Shown: positions 53,548 through 62,478, numbered from the stretch's first letter. The stretch is 64,000 nucleotides of DNA from Pseudomonas putida (GCF_009883635.2 NZ_CP026115.2:3472001-3536000), one strand, 5' to 3'. The notes: generated by a model from the sequence alone, not told the origin. A program made the numbers and translations.

Positions 53548-54567
53548 ATGTTCGCGCTGATGCAAAGCACCCGTACCCAGTCGCTGCACCTGTTCATTGA
53601 CCCACCCACCGGCCTCAAAGCCGTCGTGGCGATTCACAGCGAGAAGTTGGGCCCGGCGGTAGGCGGTTGTCGCTACCTGCCCTATGCCGATGACGAGAGC
53701 GCCATGACCGACGCCATTCGCCTGGCCCAGGGCATGAGCTACAAGGCGGCGCTGGCGGGGTTGTCTTTGGGGGGCGGCAAGGCGGTGATCATGCGTAACC
53801 CGCATGTGGAAAACCGCGCGGCACTGTTCGAGGCATTCGGCCGCTTCATCGATACCCTGCAAGGGCGTTTCATCATTGCCGTGGACAGCGGTACCTCGAC
53901 CCTGGACATGGACTGCATTGCCCAGAGCACACCGCATGTCACCAGCACCACGGCCTCCGGTGACCCGTCACCGCATGCCGCCATGGGCGTGTTCGCCGGC
54001 ATCCGCGCCACCTCGCAGGCACGCCTGGGCAGCAGCAACCTCGAAGGCCTGCGCGTGGCCGTGCAGGGGTTGGGCAATGTTGGTTATGCCCTGGCCGAGC
54101 AGCTGCACGCGGCGGGCGCAGAGTTGCTGGTCAGCGACCTTGACCCAGGTCGGGTACGCCTGGCGGTGGAGCAGTTCAATGCTCACCCGGTGACCAATGA
54201 CGCCTTGATCAGCACCCCCTGCGATATTTTCGCGCCTTGTGGCGTAGGGCCGGTGCTCAATGGCCAGACGGTGATGCAGTTGCGTTGCGCGGCGGTGGCG
54301 GGGGCGGCGAACAATCAGCTGACTACGCTGCAGGTGGCTGACCAGTTGGAGTCACGCGGCATCCTGTATGCCCCCGACTATGTGATCAATGCCGGTGGCC
54401 TGATCTACGTGGCGCTGAAGCATCGGGGTGGCGACCTGAGTACCATCACCGCGCACCTGGCGCGGATACCAACGCGGCTGACTGAGGTGTTCGGCCATGC
54501 CCAAGCGGAAAAGCGCTCACCGGCCCGGGTGGCGCAGATGCTGGCCGAGCGTTTGCTTTATGGTTGA
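53548..54567 (+). CDS. Leucine/phenylalanine/valine-type amino acid dehydrogenase
   Basis: The start MFALMQSTRTQSLHLFIDPP at 53548 gives 339 residues, close to leucine dehydrogenases. The catalytic lysines are Lys66 (GMSYKAALAG) and Lys78 (SLGGGKAV). The NAD domain has GLGNVG (174-179) and the C-terminal NAGGLIYVA motif. It reversibly deaminates a branched-chain or aromatic amino acid with NAD. Its place beside the tyrosine/phenylalanine pathway makes an aromatic substrate possible, but this cannot be read from the sequence. Confidence 0.88.
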   Translation: MFALMQSTRTQSLHLFIDPPTGLKAVVAIHSEKLGPAVGGCRYLPYADDESAMTDAIRLAQGMSYKAALAGLSLGGGKAVIMRNPHVENRAALFEAFGRFIDTLQGRFIIAVDSGTSTLDMDCIAQSTPHVTSTTASGDPSPHAAMGVFAGIRATSQARLGSSNLEGLRVAVQGLGNVGYALAEQLHAAGAELLVSDLDPGRVRLAVEQFNAHPVTNDALISTPCDIFAPCGVGPVLNGQTVMQLRCAAVAGAANNQLTTLQVADQLESRGILYAPDYVINAGGLIYVALKHRGGDLSTITAHLARIPTRLTEVFGHAQAEKRSPARVAQMLAERLLYG

Positions 54568-54591
54568 AGCCGGGCGCCGCAGCGCCTTCAA
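54564..54591. terminator. Imperfect hairpin between the dehydrogenase gene and yebG
   Basis: TTGAAG and CTTCAA with inner GCGC-CGCA-GCGC form an interrupted stem spanning the end of the dehydrogenase gene, just before the convergent yebG stop. It is a modest terminator candidate. Confidence 0.45.
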
Positions 54592-54596
54592 GCCGC

Positions 54597-54863
54597 TTAC
54601 TCGCTGCCTTTTTCCGCTGCATCCAGATCAGCCAAAGCCGCCGCATTGTTCTTGAACGCCGCTGCAAACACCGTTCTGTTCTTGGCCATGAAGATGCTTG
54701 CCTCTTCGGCAAGGTTTTCATCCAGCCCCGGTACATGCTTCACCAGAACCTGGGTAAGCACCTCGGCCAGTTCCAGCATCTGGTCGTGGGCGTCTGCGAG
54801 TTTGCGGTCCAAGAACGTGGTCTCCAAATCGCGCGTGCTGCGGTAAAGAATCTCAACAGCCAT
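54597..54863 (-). CDS. yebG: YebG-family SOS-induced protein
   Basis: The 88-residue protein starts MAVEILYRSTRDLETTFLDR after GAGAGG. The N-terminal beta strands and KLADAHDQMLELAEVL helix match E. coli YebG, a LexA-controlled DNA-damage protein of unknown biochemical role. A near-perfect LexA box at 54963-54982, 100 bases upstream, supports SOS control. Confidence 0.88.
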   Translation of the reverse strand: MAVEILYRSTRDLETTFLDRKLADAHDQMLELAEVLTQVLVKHVPGLDENLAEEASIFMAKNRTVFAAAFKNNAAALADLDAAEKGSE

Positions 54864-54962
54864 ACGAGGCCTCTCGGTCAGTGGTAGCAGGGGGCGGTCG
54901 TGCGCCTGCTGCTTTGCGGTTCAGTTGCTATCCAGGCATTCGGGCAGATTGCCGTTACCGAA

Positions 54963-54982
54963 TACTGTATCGATGTACAGTA
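54963..54982. promoter_or_regulatory. LexA (SOS) box upstream of yebG
   Basis: TACTGTATCGATGTACAGTA matches the LexA consensus CTGT-N8-ACAG with extended symmetric flanks (TA...TA). It is placed to repress yebG until RecA is activated by DNA damage. Confidence 0.92.
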
Positions 54983-55105
54983 ATGGCAATGCGGTCGTTT
55001 CGCAACCAGAAATTGTAGCTGTGCTGAATTCGCACGCCGCCCGTGCCTTGCGGCAATCGGTCGCCTTCCAAGGCAGGGGCCTGGCCCTTTAACTGCATGG
55101 CACAA

Positions 55106-55123
55106 GCGTCACAGGCGTGACGC
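55106..55123. promoter_or_regulatory. Palindrome GCGTCAC-N4-GTGACGC upstream of PsiE-like gene
   Basis: A perfect 7-4-7 inverted repeat lies 35 bases before the GTG start. It could be an operator or a leader hairpin. It does not match the Pho box (CTGTCAT repeats) that controls E. coli psiE. Confidence 0.4.
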
Positions 55124-55158
55124 ATCATCCTTCATGTCGTATCGGGGAATCGCACATC

Positions 55159-55629
55159 GTGGATATCAAATGGGCTGAAAAACTGCGCAAGGGCCTGCAC
55201 GGCTCGGCCGACGCGCTGGGTAACCTGTGTGTGGAAGCGTTCCACTACCTGGCGCTGTTCGGCATCGGCGCGATTACCGCCTACGCGGCGGTGGTGACCT
55301 TCCTGGACATGCTCGGCAAGGGTGGGATCAGCGTCGATGACATCCTGTTGCTGTTCATCTACCTGGAGCTCGGGGCGATGGTCGGCATCTATTTCAAGAC
55401 CAACCACATGCCGATCCGATTCCTGCTGTATGTGGCGATCACTGCGCTGACGCGCCTGCTGATTGGCGATGTGTCGCACCACAAGGCGCCGGACGAAGGG
55501 CTGCTGTACGTATGTGGCGGCATCCTGCTGCTGGCGTTCTCGATCCTGGTGGTGCGTTACGCCTCGTACCGCTACCCCTCGACCAAGGTGCTGGACGCCA
55601 GCGGCAAGGAAGTGGAGGAGGGCAAGTAG
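55159..55629 (+). CDS. PsiE-like phosphate-starvation-inducible membrane protein
   Basis: The preferred GTG at 55159 gives 156 residues ((M)DIKWAEKLRKGLHGSADAL) with GGGGA about ten bases upstream. Four membrane helices and the block ELGAMVGIYFKTNHMPIRFLLYVAITALTR are typical of the PsiE family. The function is unknown. A start 14 codons earlier (GTG 55117) is possible but falls inside the palindrome. Confidence 0.8.
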   Translation: MDIKWAEKLRKGLHGSADALGNLCVEAFHYLALFGIGAITAYAAVVTFLDMLGKGGISVDDILLLFIYLELGAMVGIYFKTNHMPIRFLLYVAITALTRLLIGDVSHHKAPDEGLLYVCGGILLLAFSILVVRYASYRYPSTKVLDASGKEVEEGK

Positions 55630-55632
55630 CCC

Positions 55633-55935
55633 TCAGTTGGCCACGCCGACGGCTGCGAGGTGACGTGGCGCGTGGCGGCTGTCGCGGGTCAGGGCGGCGA
55701 GGACCTGCAACGGGTTCTGCCCCAGTTCGATGGCCAGGCCCAGGCGGATGCTGTCGATGATTCGCTGCAGGCGCACCGGGTCATTGCGCTGGGCCTGGCT
55801 GATCAGGCGCTTGGCGACCACACCGGCGTCGTCGGAAAGGGTCAGCATGATGCTGCCGTCCAGCCGTTCGATACTCAGGTTGACCCGGTACTCGGGGGCG
55901 AAGGCGGTGCTGATCTGTTCAAAGGGATTGTTCAT
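55633..55935 (-). CDS. DUF3509 family protein
   Basis: The preferred start MNNPFEQISTAFAPEYRVNL gives 100 residues. The compact alpha-beta protein (SIERLDGSIMLTLSDDAGVV, LQRIIDSIRLGLAIELGQNP) fits DUF3509, seen mainly in Pseudomonas. The function is unknown. It is convergent with the PsiE-like gene with only three bases between stops. Confidence 0.75.
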   Translation of the reverse strand: MNNPFEQISTAFAPEYRVNLSIERLDGSIMLTLSDDAGVVAKRLISQAQRNDPVRLQRIIDSIRLGLAIELGQNPLQVLAALTRDSRHAPRHLAAVGVAN

Positions 55936-56017
55936 GGTCGGGGTCTGCAATGAATGACTGCAGAAGTTGACCGGGTAAACCGCAGGTTGGTTCAGCCCCA
56001 TCGATCGGGGCACGAAA

Positions 56018-56039
56018 ACGCCCGGCACAGGCCGGGCGT
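56018..56039. terminator. Bidirectional hairpin upstream of the DUF3509 gene
   Basis: ACGCCCGGC-ACAG-GCCGGGCGT is a perfect 9-bp stem flanked by AAAA and TTGTTGTT. It lies just past the stop of the leftward HPF gene and should terminate it. Confidence 0.8.
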
Positions 56040-56057
56040 TGTTGTTCTTGCAGATGA

Positions 56058-56405
56058 TCAGGCCTCTGGGTCACTCAGTTCCAGTGCACCGCGCTTGCTG
56101 CGCAGCTTGCCGTAGAAGTGCTCCAGCGCATTGTTCAGCTTGCTGGCGGCACCGTCGACCGCCTGGTCCAGTGAAGCGGCGGTGTGGGTCACGGAAATCG
56201 GCTGATGGCCTTTCGGGCGAGCCTCCAACTGGCAGCGTTTGTCATGCGGGCCGGGCTTGGCGCCGTTCTCGTCACGCAGATGCACCTCGATGCGGGTGAG
56301 GTCGTCGTCATAGCGTTCGAGGGTGGCTTCCAGCGTGCTGCGGACCCACTCGTTGAGACGGATGTTGCCTTCGATATGGTTGCTGCTGTTGACCTGGATT
56401 TGCAT
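56058..56405 (-). CDS. HPF/RaiA-family ribosome-associated protein
   Basis: The 115-residue protein has the beta-alpha fold of hibernation-promoting factor (QIQVNSSNHIEGNIRLNEWV, RIEVHLRDENG, LEARPKGHQPISVTHTAASLDQAVDGAASKL). These proteins bind the 30S decoding centre and silence ribosomes in resting cells. It lacks the long C-terminal dimerisation domain. This is a second-type HPF, not the one in the rpoN cluster. Confidence 0.82.
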   Translation of the reverse strand: MQIQVNSSNHIEGNIRLNEWVRSTLEATLERYDDDLTRIEVHLRDENGAKPGPHDKRCQLEARPKGHQPISVTHTAASLDQAVDGAASKLNNALEHFYGKLRSKRGALELSDPEA

Positions 56406-56559
56406 GATTCCAATCCTTATTCAGCTTGCTCGCATGGAGGCGTGCCTAGGCCATTGAGGGCCTTGGAAATTCTGCGCCTCTTGACTCTAAGGTCAGGCAA
56501 CGGCGGAGCGAATTCAACCCCTTTTTGAAAATAAATTTTCTGTTGCAAATTCGCCAGAG

Positions 56560-56578
56560 GGGGCCGCAAAGCGGCCCC
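56560..56578 (-). terminator. Hairpin terminator of the fecA-like gene
   Basis: GGGGCCGC-AAA-GCGGCCCC is a perfect 8-bp stem downstream of the leftward TonB receptor gene, of the same design as those at 7244-7260 and 39308-39330. Confidence 0.65.
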
Positions 56579-56609
56579 GGTTTCTGAAAACTTCAGCGCC
56601 GGCGCTATC

Positions 56610-58946
56610 TCAGAATTCCACCGACGTCTGCACATACAAGGTCCGCGGCTCACCCACGTATTTGCCCTTGTTGTTGTCATCGAACGACCGCGTGTAGTAC
56701 TCGCGGTTGAACAGGTTCTTCACCCCCACCGCCACCTTCAGGTTCGACAGCTGCGGCCCGAAGTCATAGCCAGCACGGGTGCTGACCAGCATGTAGCCAG
56801 GGATGCGCCCGGTGCTGCCATCGGCGCTCTCGGCACTGGTATTGGCGTTGTCGGCATACTGGCTGCTCTGGAAGCTGCCATCCAGGTTCAGCTGCCAGGG
56901 CCCTTCGGTGTAACCCACGCCCAGGTTGCCTTTGTGTCGCGACGAGAACGGCACCTGATTGCCCTTGTTCGGCCCATCTTCACGGATGGTCGCGTCAACG
57001 AAGGCATAACTGGCGTGCACGTCGAAACCGGCCAGTGCCGGGCTCAGGCCATCCAGCGCATAGCGCACGCTGGTCTCGATGCCCTGATGACGGGTCTCGC
57101 CACGGGCGATCACCGAGTCATTGGTCTGATTGCTTTCGTACTGGTTGTCGAAGTTGATCAGGAACACACCGAATTCGGCCTGCAGGTCGCCGTTGTCGTA
57201 GCGGGTACCGACCTCCCAGGTACGTGCCTTCTCCGGTTTCACTTCGCCGCTGCTGACGCGGTTGGGCATCTGGCTGTATTGCACGCTGCCGAATGAACCT
57301 TCGGTGTTGGCGTACAGGTTCCATTGGTCGGTCAGGTGATACATCACGTTCAGTGCTGGCAGCGCGGTGTTGTAGCTGCCCTGGTAGCGTTGACCGTTGA
57401 TCTTGTTGCTCTGTTCGGAATCGATCATCTCGTAGCGGATGCCCGGTGTGATGGTCCAGCGGCCGATGTCGATGCGGTCGTCCAGGTAGATGGCATGGGC
57501 CTCGGTGCTGCCACGGGTATCGCGGTCGTTGCGGCTGGCGGTTGTTGGCAGGCGGTCGGCGCTGGTCGGTTCGCGATAGCGCAACTCGTGGCCGGCCTCG
57601 TTGACATAGCGGTAGCCGATGCCCAGTTCGTGCCAGCTGTCACCCAGGGCGACACCTTGCGAGAAACGGGTCTCGATACCCCGTACCCAGTATTCACGTG
57701 GCGACAACGAAACGAAGCTGCCCTGGTCCAGGTAGCCGCTGCGCAGGGTCTTGGTGAAGAAACTGTTGACGCTGAACTGCCGGTCGTCCTGCTTGTAGTC
57801 GTAGCCAAAGTTGAACAGCGTGCGACGTCCCCAGAACTTGTCCTTCAGGCGTGTCGACTGATACGGGTCGTCGTCGAAATCGGCCGTGCTCAGGCCGCCA
57901 GGCATCTGCGCTTCGCCCTCGTAGTACTGAGCCATGGCATGCAAGCTGTTGGCGTCGTCCAGTTGCAGCTTGCCCTTGAGGATCAAGTCGTCGATTTGTG
58001 TGTCGCTATGCTCACGCCAGTCGCTACCGCGCACACCGGAATACAGCAGGGCTCCGCCCAGGCCGTTTTCATTGGTGCTGCCGACCAGCAGATTGGCGCT
58101 GTTCTTCAAACCATCCTGGCTCGAAGAAGGGCTGATCTGGTTTTGCATGGCGGCCTTGAAGGTCGCCTCTTCGGGGATGGCGCGGGTGACGAAATTGACG
58201 ATGCCGCCGACGTTCTGCGGGCCATAGCGTACGGCACCGCCGCCGCGCACCACGTCCACCGCATCCATGTTGCCCATGCTGATCGGTGCCAGCGAAAGCT
58301 GGGGCTGGCCATAGGGCGCGAACGGTACCGGAATACCGTCCATCAGCACGGTAGAACGCGAAGCCAGGCGCGGGTTGAGGCCGCGGATACCGAAGTTCAG
58401 TGCCAGGTCATGGCTGCCGGTACCGTTGTTGTCCGGGGCGTTCACGCCGGGGATGCGGTTGAGCACTTCACGCGCAGTGCTGGCGCCGCTGCGTTCGAAT
58501 TCCTCGCGGCGCACCACGTCTCGCGCACCGGGGTGCTCGAAGACGTTATCTTGCTGCGCTTCACCCAGCCAGTCGCCCACCACGGTCGAGGTGCCGAGCT
58601 CCACCGCAGCACCTGGGGCCGATGTGGCAACCGGTTGCAGGCTGAAAGCGTTGTCAGACTCCTGGCGAGCCTGCAGGCCACTGCCACGCAACAGCGCATC
58701 GAGACCTTTGGCGACCTCGTACTGGCCATCCAGCCCTTGGCTGGCAAGGCCCTGGGTCAGTTGCGAGCCGAACGAGATCAACGCGCCGCTCTCGCGGCCG
58801 AACTGATTCAAGGCCTCTTCCAGCGAGCCGGCGGAGATGTGGTAGGTGCGTGCTTCGGCAGCCTGCAGCGCTGGGCTGGCGAGTCCGAGGCTGGTGACAA
58901 GCAGCAGGGCGTGGGCGAGCGGGTGAGGGCGCAAGGGCATCGTCAT
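56610..58946 (-). CDS. fecA: TonB-dependent ferric citrate-type receptor with signalling domain
   Basis: The preferred start MTMPLRPHPLAHALLLVTSL gives 778 residues with a signal peptide ending QAAEA. An STN signalling domain (RTYHISAGSLEEALNQFGRE) comes first, then the TonB plug (ASTAREVLNRIPGVNAPDNN, DGIPVPFAPYGQPQLSLAPI) and a 22-strand barrel ending in LYVQTSVEF. The plug resembles FecA closely. It imports ferric citrate or a similar chelate and signals through FecR to FecI, encoded just upstream on the same strand. Confidence 0.9.
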   Translation of the reverse strand: MTMPLRPHPLAHALLLVTSLGLASPALQAAEARTYHISAGSLEEALNQFGRESGALISFGSQLTQGLASQGLDGQYEVAKGLDALLRGSGLQARQESDNAFSLQPVATSAPGAAVELGTSTVVGDWLGEAQQDNVFEHPGARDVVRREEFERSGASTAREVLNRIPGVNAPDNNGTGSHDLALNFGIRGLNPRLASRSTVLMDGIPVPFAPYGQPQLSLAPISMGNMDAVDVVRGGGAVRYGPQNVGGIVNFVTRAIPEEATFKAAMQNQISPSSSQDGLKNSANLLVGSTNENGLGGALLYSGVRGSDWREHSDTQIDDLILKGKLQLDDANSLHAMAQYYEGEAQMPGGLSTADFDDDPYQSTRLKDKFWGRRTLFNFGYDYKQDDRQFSVNSFFTKTLRSGYLDQGSFVSLSPREYWVRGIETRFSQGVALGDSWHELGIGYRYVNEAGHELRYREPTSADRLPTTASRNDRDTRGSTEAHAIYLDDRIDIGRWTITPGIRYEMIDSEQSNKINGQRYQGSYNTALPALNVMYHLTDQWNLYANTEGSFGSVQYSQMPNRVSSGEVKPEKARTWEVGTRYDNGDLQAEFGVFLINFDNQYESNQTNDSVIARGETRHQGIETSVRYALDGLSPALAGFDVHASYAFVDATIREDGPNKGNQVPFSSRHKGNLGVGYTEGPWQLNLDGSFQSSQYADNANTSAESADGSTGRIPGYMLVSTRAGYDFGPQLSNLKVAVGVKNLFNREYYTRSFDDNNKGKYVGEPRTLYVQTSVEF

Positions 58947-59021
58947 GAGTCCTGTGAGAAGGGGTTCTGCCTTCTCTGTCACGCGAGGGTGTGGAATCGG
59001 CTCAGGTAATCGAACATTTTT

Positions 59022-59951
59022 TCACCCGAGCCGAGGCTCGACCGTTACCCAGTAACGGGTGAAGCGTCGCACCCGCACCGGCAGCGCCACTTCCAGCATG
59101 TGCAGGATCTGCTCGCTGTCATCCAGCGGATACGAGCCAGAAACCCGCAGGTTGGCTACCGTCTCGCTGCAGCCCAGCTGCCCTTGGCGATAGCGGCCAA
59201 GTTCGGCGAGGAAGTCCACCAGGCGCATCTGCGAGGCCACCAGCATGCCGTCGACCCAGGCGCTGCTGTTGCGATCCACGGGGGCGATGGCCTGCCAGCC
59301 GTGCGCGGTGAAGCGGGCGCGCTGCCCGGCGAGCAGCGCGTGGCCGGCAAAGCTGGCCTTGCCGCAGAGCACCGAGACCAGGCTGAAGCCGTCGAACTCA
59401 CGCACGTTGAAGCGCCCGCTGTCCAGGCGCATGGCGCCCTGATCGGTACGCAGCAGCAAGGGGCGTGTATCACTGGCCACGTCCAGCGCCAGTTCGCCCT
59501 CGAGCAGCCGCACCAGGCGCTGTTGGCTGTCGAAGTGCACATCAGCGGCGCTGCGGGTATTGAGTTGCAGCAGGCTGCCATCGTCCAGCTGCATCCGCCG
59601 CCGTTGCCCGAGCGGGCTGCGGTAATCGGCCATCAGGCCAGGTAGCGGATTGTGCGAATGCAGGCCCAGGCCGGTAGCACTGGCCACGCCGAACAGCAAC
59701 AGTGCCTTGAGCGCACGGCGGCGGGCAGGGGAGTGCGGAGCCTGCAGGGTGGCATGCACCACGGGCGAGGCGACCCCGCGCAGGCGCTGGTTGACCTGCT
59801 GGATATGGGCCCAGGCGCGCTGATGTTCGTCATTGGACAGCAGCCAACGCTGCAGGGCCTGTTGCTGACTGTGGTCGAAGTCGTCGCCCTGGGACTCGAT
59901 CAACCAGTGCACGGCCTGTTCGGCCACCTGCGCAGAAAAAGAGCTGTTCAC
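59022..59951 (-). CDS. fecR: FecR-type anti-sigma/sigma regulator
   Basis: The 309-residue protein starts at GTG 59951. It has the N-terminal DUF4880 sigma-contacting region (WLIESQGDDFDHSQQQALQR), one membrane helix near 85-105 (ALLLFGVASATGLGLH), and the periplasmic FecR domain. It carries the ligand signal from the receptor's STN domain to the sigma factor. The start overlaps fecI by four bases; fecA follows after 75 bases. Confidence 0.92.
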   Translation of the reverse strand: MNSSFSAQVAEQAVHWLIESQGDDFDHSQQQALQRWLLSNDEHQRAWAHIQQVNQRLRGVASPVVHATLQAPHSPARRRALKALLLFGVASATGLGLHSHNPLPGLMADYRSPLGQRRRMQLDDGSLLQLNTRSAADVHFDSQQRLVRLLEGELALDVASDTRPLLLRTDQGAMRLDSGRFNVREFDGFSLVSVLCGKASFAGHALLAGQRARFTAHGWQAIAPVDRNSSAWVDGMLVASQMRLVDFLAELGRYRQGQLGCSETVANLRVSGSYPLDDSEQILHMLEVALPVRVRRFTRYWVTVEPRLG

Positions 59952-60442
59952 AGGGCGAAGTAGCAGCGCAGGGCTGCTTTGTTCAGGTAGCGCTTGACCG
60001 TAGCCAGTGAAATGCCCAGCTCGCGGGCGATTTCGGTCTGGCCCAGGCCGTCGACCTGGGCCAGCAGGAACACGCGCTTGACCAGCGGCGGCAGGCCATC
60101 GAGCAAGCGGTCGAGCTCCAGCAGGGTCTCGAAGATGATCGCTTTCTGCTCTTCACTCGGGGCGACGCTTTCCGGGACCTGGGCCAGCGCTTCGAGGTAG
60201 GCACGCTCGAGCTCCTGGCGGCGGAAGTGGTTGCACAGCACGCGCTTGGCCACGGTGACGAGAAACGCCCTTGGCTCGACCAGTTGCGGGGCTTCGCGCG
60301 CCTGCAGCAGGCGCACGTAGGTGTCCTGAGCCAGGTCGGCGGCGCTTTGCGGGCAGCCCAGGCGCCGGCGCAGCCAGCCGGTCAGCCAGTTGTGATGGGC
60401 GTGGTAGAGGCCTTCGACCGTGGATGAGAGGGCGCTGGACAC
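59948..60442 (-). CDS. fecI: FecI-type ECF sigma factor
   Basis: The GTG at 60442 has GGAG upstream and gives 164 residues. Region 2 (LTGWLRRRLGCPQSAADLAQDTYVRLLQAR) and region 4 (LPPLVKRVFLLAQVDGLGQTEIARELGISLATVKRYLNKA) are intact. It should direct RNA polymerase to the fecA promoter when iron chelate is sensed. It heads the operon fecI-fecR-fecA, and Fur-like sites lie in its upstream region. Confidence 0.92.
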   Translation of the reverse strand: MSSALSSTVEGLYHAHHNWLTGWLRRRLGCPQSAADLAQDTYVRLLQAREAPQLVEPRAFLVTVAKRVLCNHFRRQELERAYLEALAQVPESVAPSEEQKAIIFETLLELDRLLDGLPPLVKRVFLLAQVDGLGQTEIARELGISLATVKRYLNKAALRCYFAL

Positions 60443-60482
60443 CGAGGATACTCCGGCGCCAACTAGCGCAACTGGTAGTAAG

Positions 60483-60501
60483 AATTGTTCGCATTATAGG
60501 G
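60483..60501. promoter_or_regulatory. Weak Fur-like site near fecI promoter
   Basis: AAGAATTGTTCGCATTATA agrees with the Fur 19-mer at about 11 positions. It faces the fecI side of the divergent region. Alone it is weak; with the site at 60556-60574 it suggests iron control of both operons. Confidence 0.35.
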
Positions 60502-60555
60502 AGGTGTGCCGACTCCGGCAATCCTCATGCCTACCGTCTCTCAGACTTTGCTTAT

Positions 60556-60574
60556 GAGAATTGAAATCATTACT
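60556..60574. promoter_or_regulatory. Fur-like box between fecI and the DUF3649 operon
   Basis: GAGAATTGAAATCATTACT agrees with the Fur consensus at about 13 of 19 positions, in the order GAGAAT-TGAAAT-C-ATTACT. It lies 31 bases before the DUF3649 start in the divergent gap, a fitting place for iron repression. Confidence 0.6.
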
Positions 60575-60604
60575 ATTGCACCCCCATTCCCCCGGACTCA
60601 CGCC

Positions 60605-60910
60605 ATGAAGCGCTCCGCCGCCGGACTTCCTCTCAGCTATCGCCTGGCCGTGTTTTCACGCAGCCTGGCGGCGTTGCTGGGCGGCTATCTGCTGGCGTCG
60701 CTGGCCAGTGTCTGTCTGGCCCTGTTGCTGCCATTGCCCCAGGTCGACGCCACGCTCACTGGCCTGATGCTCTCGTTCGTGTTCTACCTGCTGGCCTTCA
60801 TCTGGTGCTTCGCCTGTCGCAGCGCCTGGCGTGCCTGGCTCGGCGTACTGCTGCCGAGCCTGGTACTGGGGCTGCTCGGCGGGTTCGCCTACTGGATGAA
60901 AAACCCATGA
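60605..60910 (+). CDS. DUF3649 membrane protein of an iron-uptake cassette
   Basis: The start MKRSAAGLPLSYRLAVFSRS at 60605 gives 101 residues with three membrane helices. It matches the DUF3649 family found beside PepSY iron-reductase genes in pseudomonads. It overlaps the next gene by four bases (ATGA), so the two are translationally coupled. The function is unknown; a helper role for the PepSY protein is inferred. Confidence 0.82.
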   Translation: MKRSAAGLPLSYRLAVFSRSLAALLGGYLLASLASVCLALLLPLPQVDATLTGLMLSFVFYLLAFIWCFACRSAWRAWLGVLLPSLVLGLLGGFAYWMKNP

Positions 60911-62478
60911 AGGAAGGCTTCCGCCAGGCGATGGCCTGGCTGCATACCTGGACCGGCCTGATCTTTGGCTGGCTGCTGTTCGCCATCTTCCTTACTGGCA
61001 CCCTGTCGTACTTCAAGGATGAAGTCAGCCACTGGGCGCAGCCGGAAGTGCGCCGCCATGCACTCGACCCGGTAGCCAGCCTGGGGCTGGCCCAGCGCTA
61101 TCTGGAGAGCAACGCCGCGCATTCGGGCAGCTGGATGATCCGCCTGCCCAGCGAGCGCGAGGCTGCCTTGAACGTCGGCTGGCGCGACCCCGAGGGCGGG
61201 CGTCGAGGCTTTGTCAGGAAGGATCTGGACGCGCAGAGCGGGCAGCCGGTCGAGGCGCGTGACAGCCGTGGCGGCGATTTCTTCTATCGGTTCCATTTCG
61301 AACTGCAGATGCCGTATCCGTGGGGCCGCTGGCTGTCGACGCTGTGCGCCTTCATCATGCTGCTGGGGCTGGTCACCGGGATCATCACCCACAAGAAGAT
61401 CTTCAAGGAGTTCTTCACCTTCCGCCCCGGCAAGGGCCAGCGCTCATGGCTGGATGGCCACAACGCCATCGGCGTGCTGGTGTTGCCGTTCCACCTGATG
61501 ATCAGCTACAGCAGCCTGGTGCTGTTCATGTACATGGTCATGCCGGCCAGCATCATGGCCAGCTATGGTAATACCGGCGATTACTTCAATGACCTGTTCG
61601 GCCGCGACGAGGCCCCCAGGGTGGCCAATGTCGCTGCACCCCTGGTGCCGCTGGCGAGCCTCTATGCCAAGGTTCAGGCGCAGGTGCCAGGCGCGCGCAT
61701 GGGCTTCATCCAGGTGCAGAACGCCGGTGATCGCAATGCCCGTGTCACCTTCACCCAGTCATCGGCGGACAACGTCCCCTACAAGCGCAGTGCCAGCTGG
61801 ACCTTCGATGGTGCCACCGGTGAACTGCTGAAACAGGGCGCCCCGGAAAGCGCAACGATGATGACCTCCTTCAGTTTCGCCGGCCTGCACATGGGCAACT
61901 ACGCCGGGCCTTGGCTGCGTTGGTTGTACTTTGCCTTCGGGCTTGCCGGTACAGCGGTGATCGGCACTGGCCTGGTCATGTGGCTGGGCAAGCGTCAGCT
62001 CAAGCATGCCAAGAGCGAACGCCTGCCGGGCGAACTGCGCCTGGTCGAAGTGCTCAACATCGCCAGCATGAGCGGCCTGATCCTGGCTGTGGCCGGCTTC
62101 TTCTGGGCCAACCGGCTGCTGACCGTGTCACTGCAAGGGCGCGCCGACTGGGAGGTGAACACGTTCTTCCTGGTCTGGCTGGTGTCGCTGCTGCATGCCG
62201 TGCTGCGCCCGGGGCGCAAGGCCTGGGGCGAGCAGCTGGCACTGGGCGCACTGGCCTTTGCCCTGCTGCCATTGCTCAATGCCCTGAGCACGGGCCAAGG
62301 GTTGAACGCCTCTATGCCTGCGGGTGACTGGGCCATGGCCGGGTTCGACCTTACCGCCCTGGCGTGCGGGCTGTTCCTGGCCTGGGCCGCAAGCAAGATG
62401 CTGCGCGCCCCGAAGCCTGTCGCCAAGCGTGCGCCACGGGCGACCAAGGCAGCGACCAAAAGGGTCGAGGTGCTGTGA
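60907..62478 (+). CDS. PepSY-associated membrane protein (PiuB/FoxB-like siderophore reductase)
   Basis: The ATG at 60907 gives 523 residues: an N-terminal helix (MAWLHTWTGLIFGWLLFAIF), a periplasmic PepSY domain, further membrane helices with His pairs (ITHKKIF, GLHMGNYAG), and a Lys/Arg-rich tail. Relatives reduce ferric siderophores at the inner membrane. The cassette DUF3649-PepSY-DUF3325 is followed by a second FecI-FecR pair and is divergent from fecIRA, so it likely completes iron release. Confidence 0.88.
   Translation: MKEGFRQAMAWLHTWTGLIFGWLLFAIFLTGTLSYFKDEVSHWAQPEVRRHALDPVASLGLAQRYLESNAAHSGSWMIRLPSEREAALNVGWRDPEGGRRGFVRKDLDAQSGQPVEARDSRGGDFFYRFHFELQMPYPWGRWLSTLCAFIMLLGLVTGIITHKKIFKEFFTFRPGKGQRSWLDGHNAIGVLVLPFHLMISYSSLVLFMYMVMPASIMASYGNTGDYFNDLFGRDEAPRVANVAAPLVPLASLYAKVQAQVPGARMGFIQVQNAGDRNARVTFTQSSADNVPYKRSASWTFDGATGELLKQGAPESATMMTSFSFAGLHMGNYAGPWLRWLYFAFGLAGTAVIGTGLVMWLGKRQLKHAKSERLPGELRLVEVLNIASMSGLILAVAGFFWANRLLTVSLQGRADWEVNTFFLVWLVSLLHAVLRPGRKAWGEQLALGALAFALLPLLNALSTGQGLNASMPAGDWAMAGFDLTALACGLFLAWAASKMLRAPKPVAKRAPRATKAATKRVEVL

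Larger units (their letters stand above)
54864..55158. other. Divergent control region between yebG and the PsiE-like gene
   Basis: This 295-base gene-free stretch contains the LexA box (54963-54982) on the yebG side and the palindrome GCGTCAC-AGGC-GTGACGC (55106-55123) on the PsiE side. No credible ORF was seen. Confidence 0.7.
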
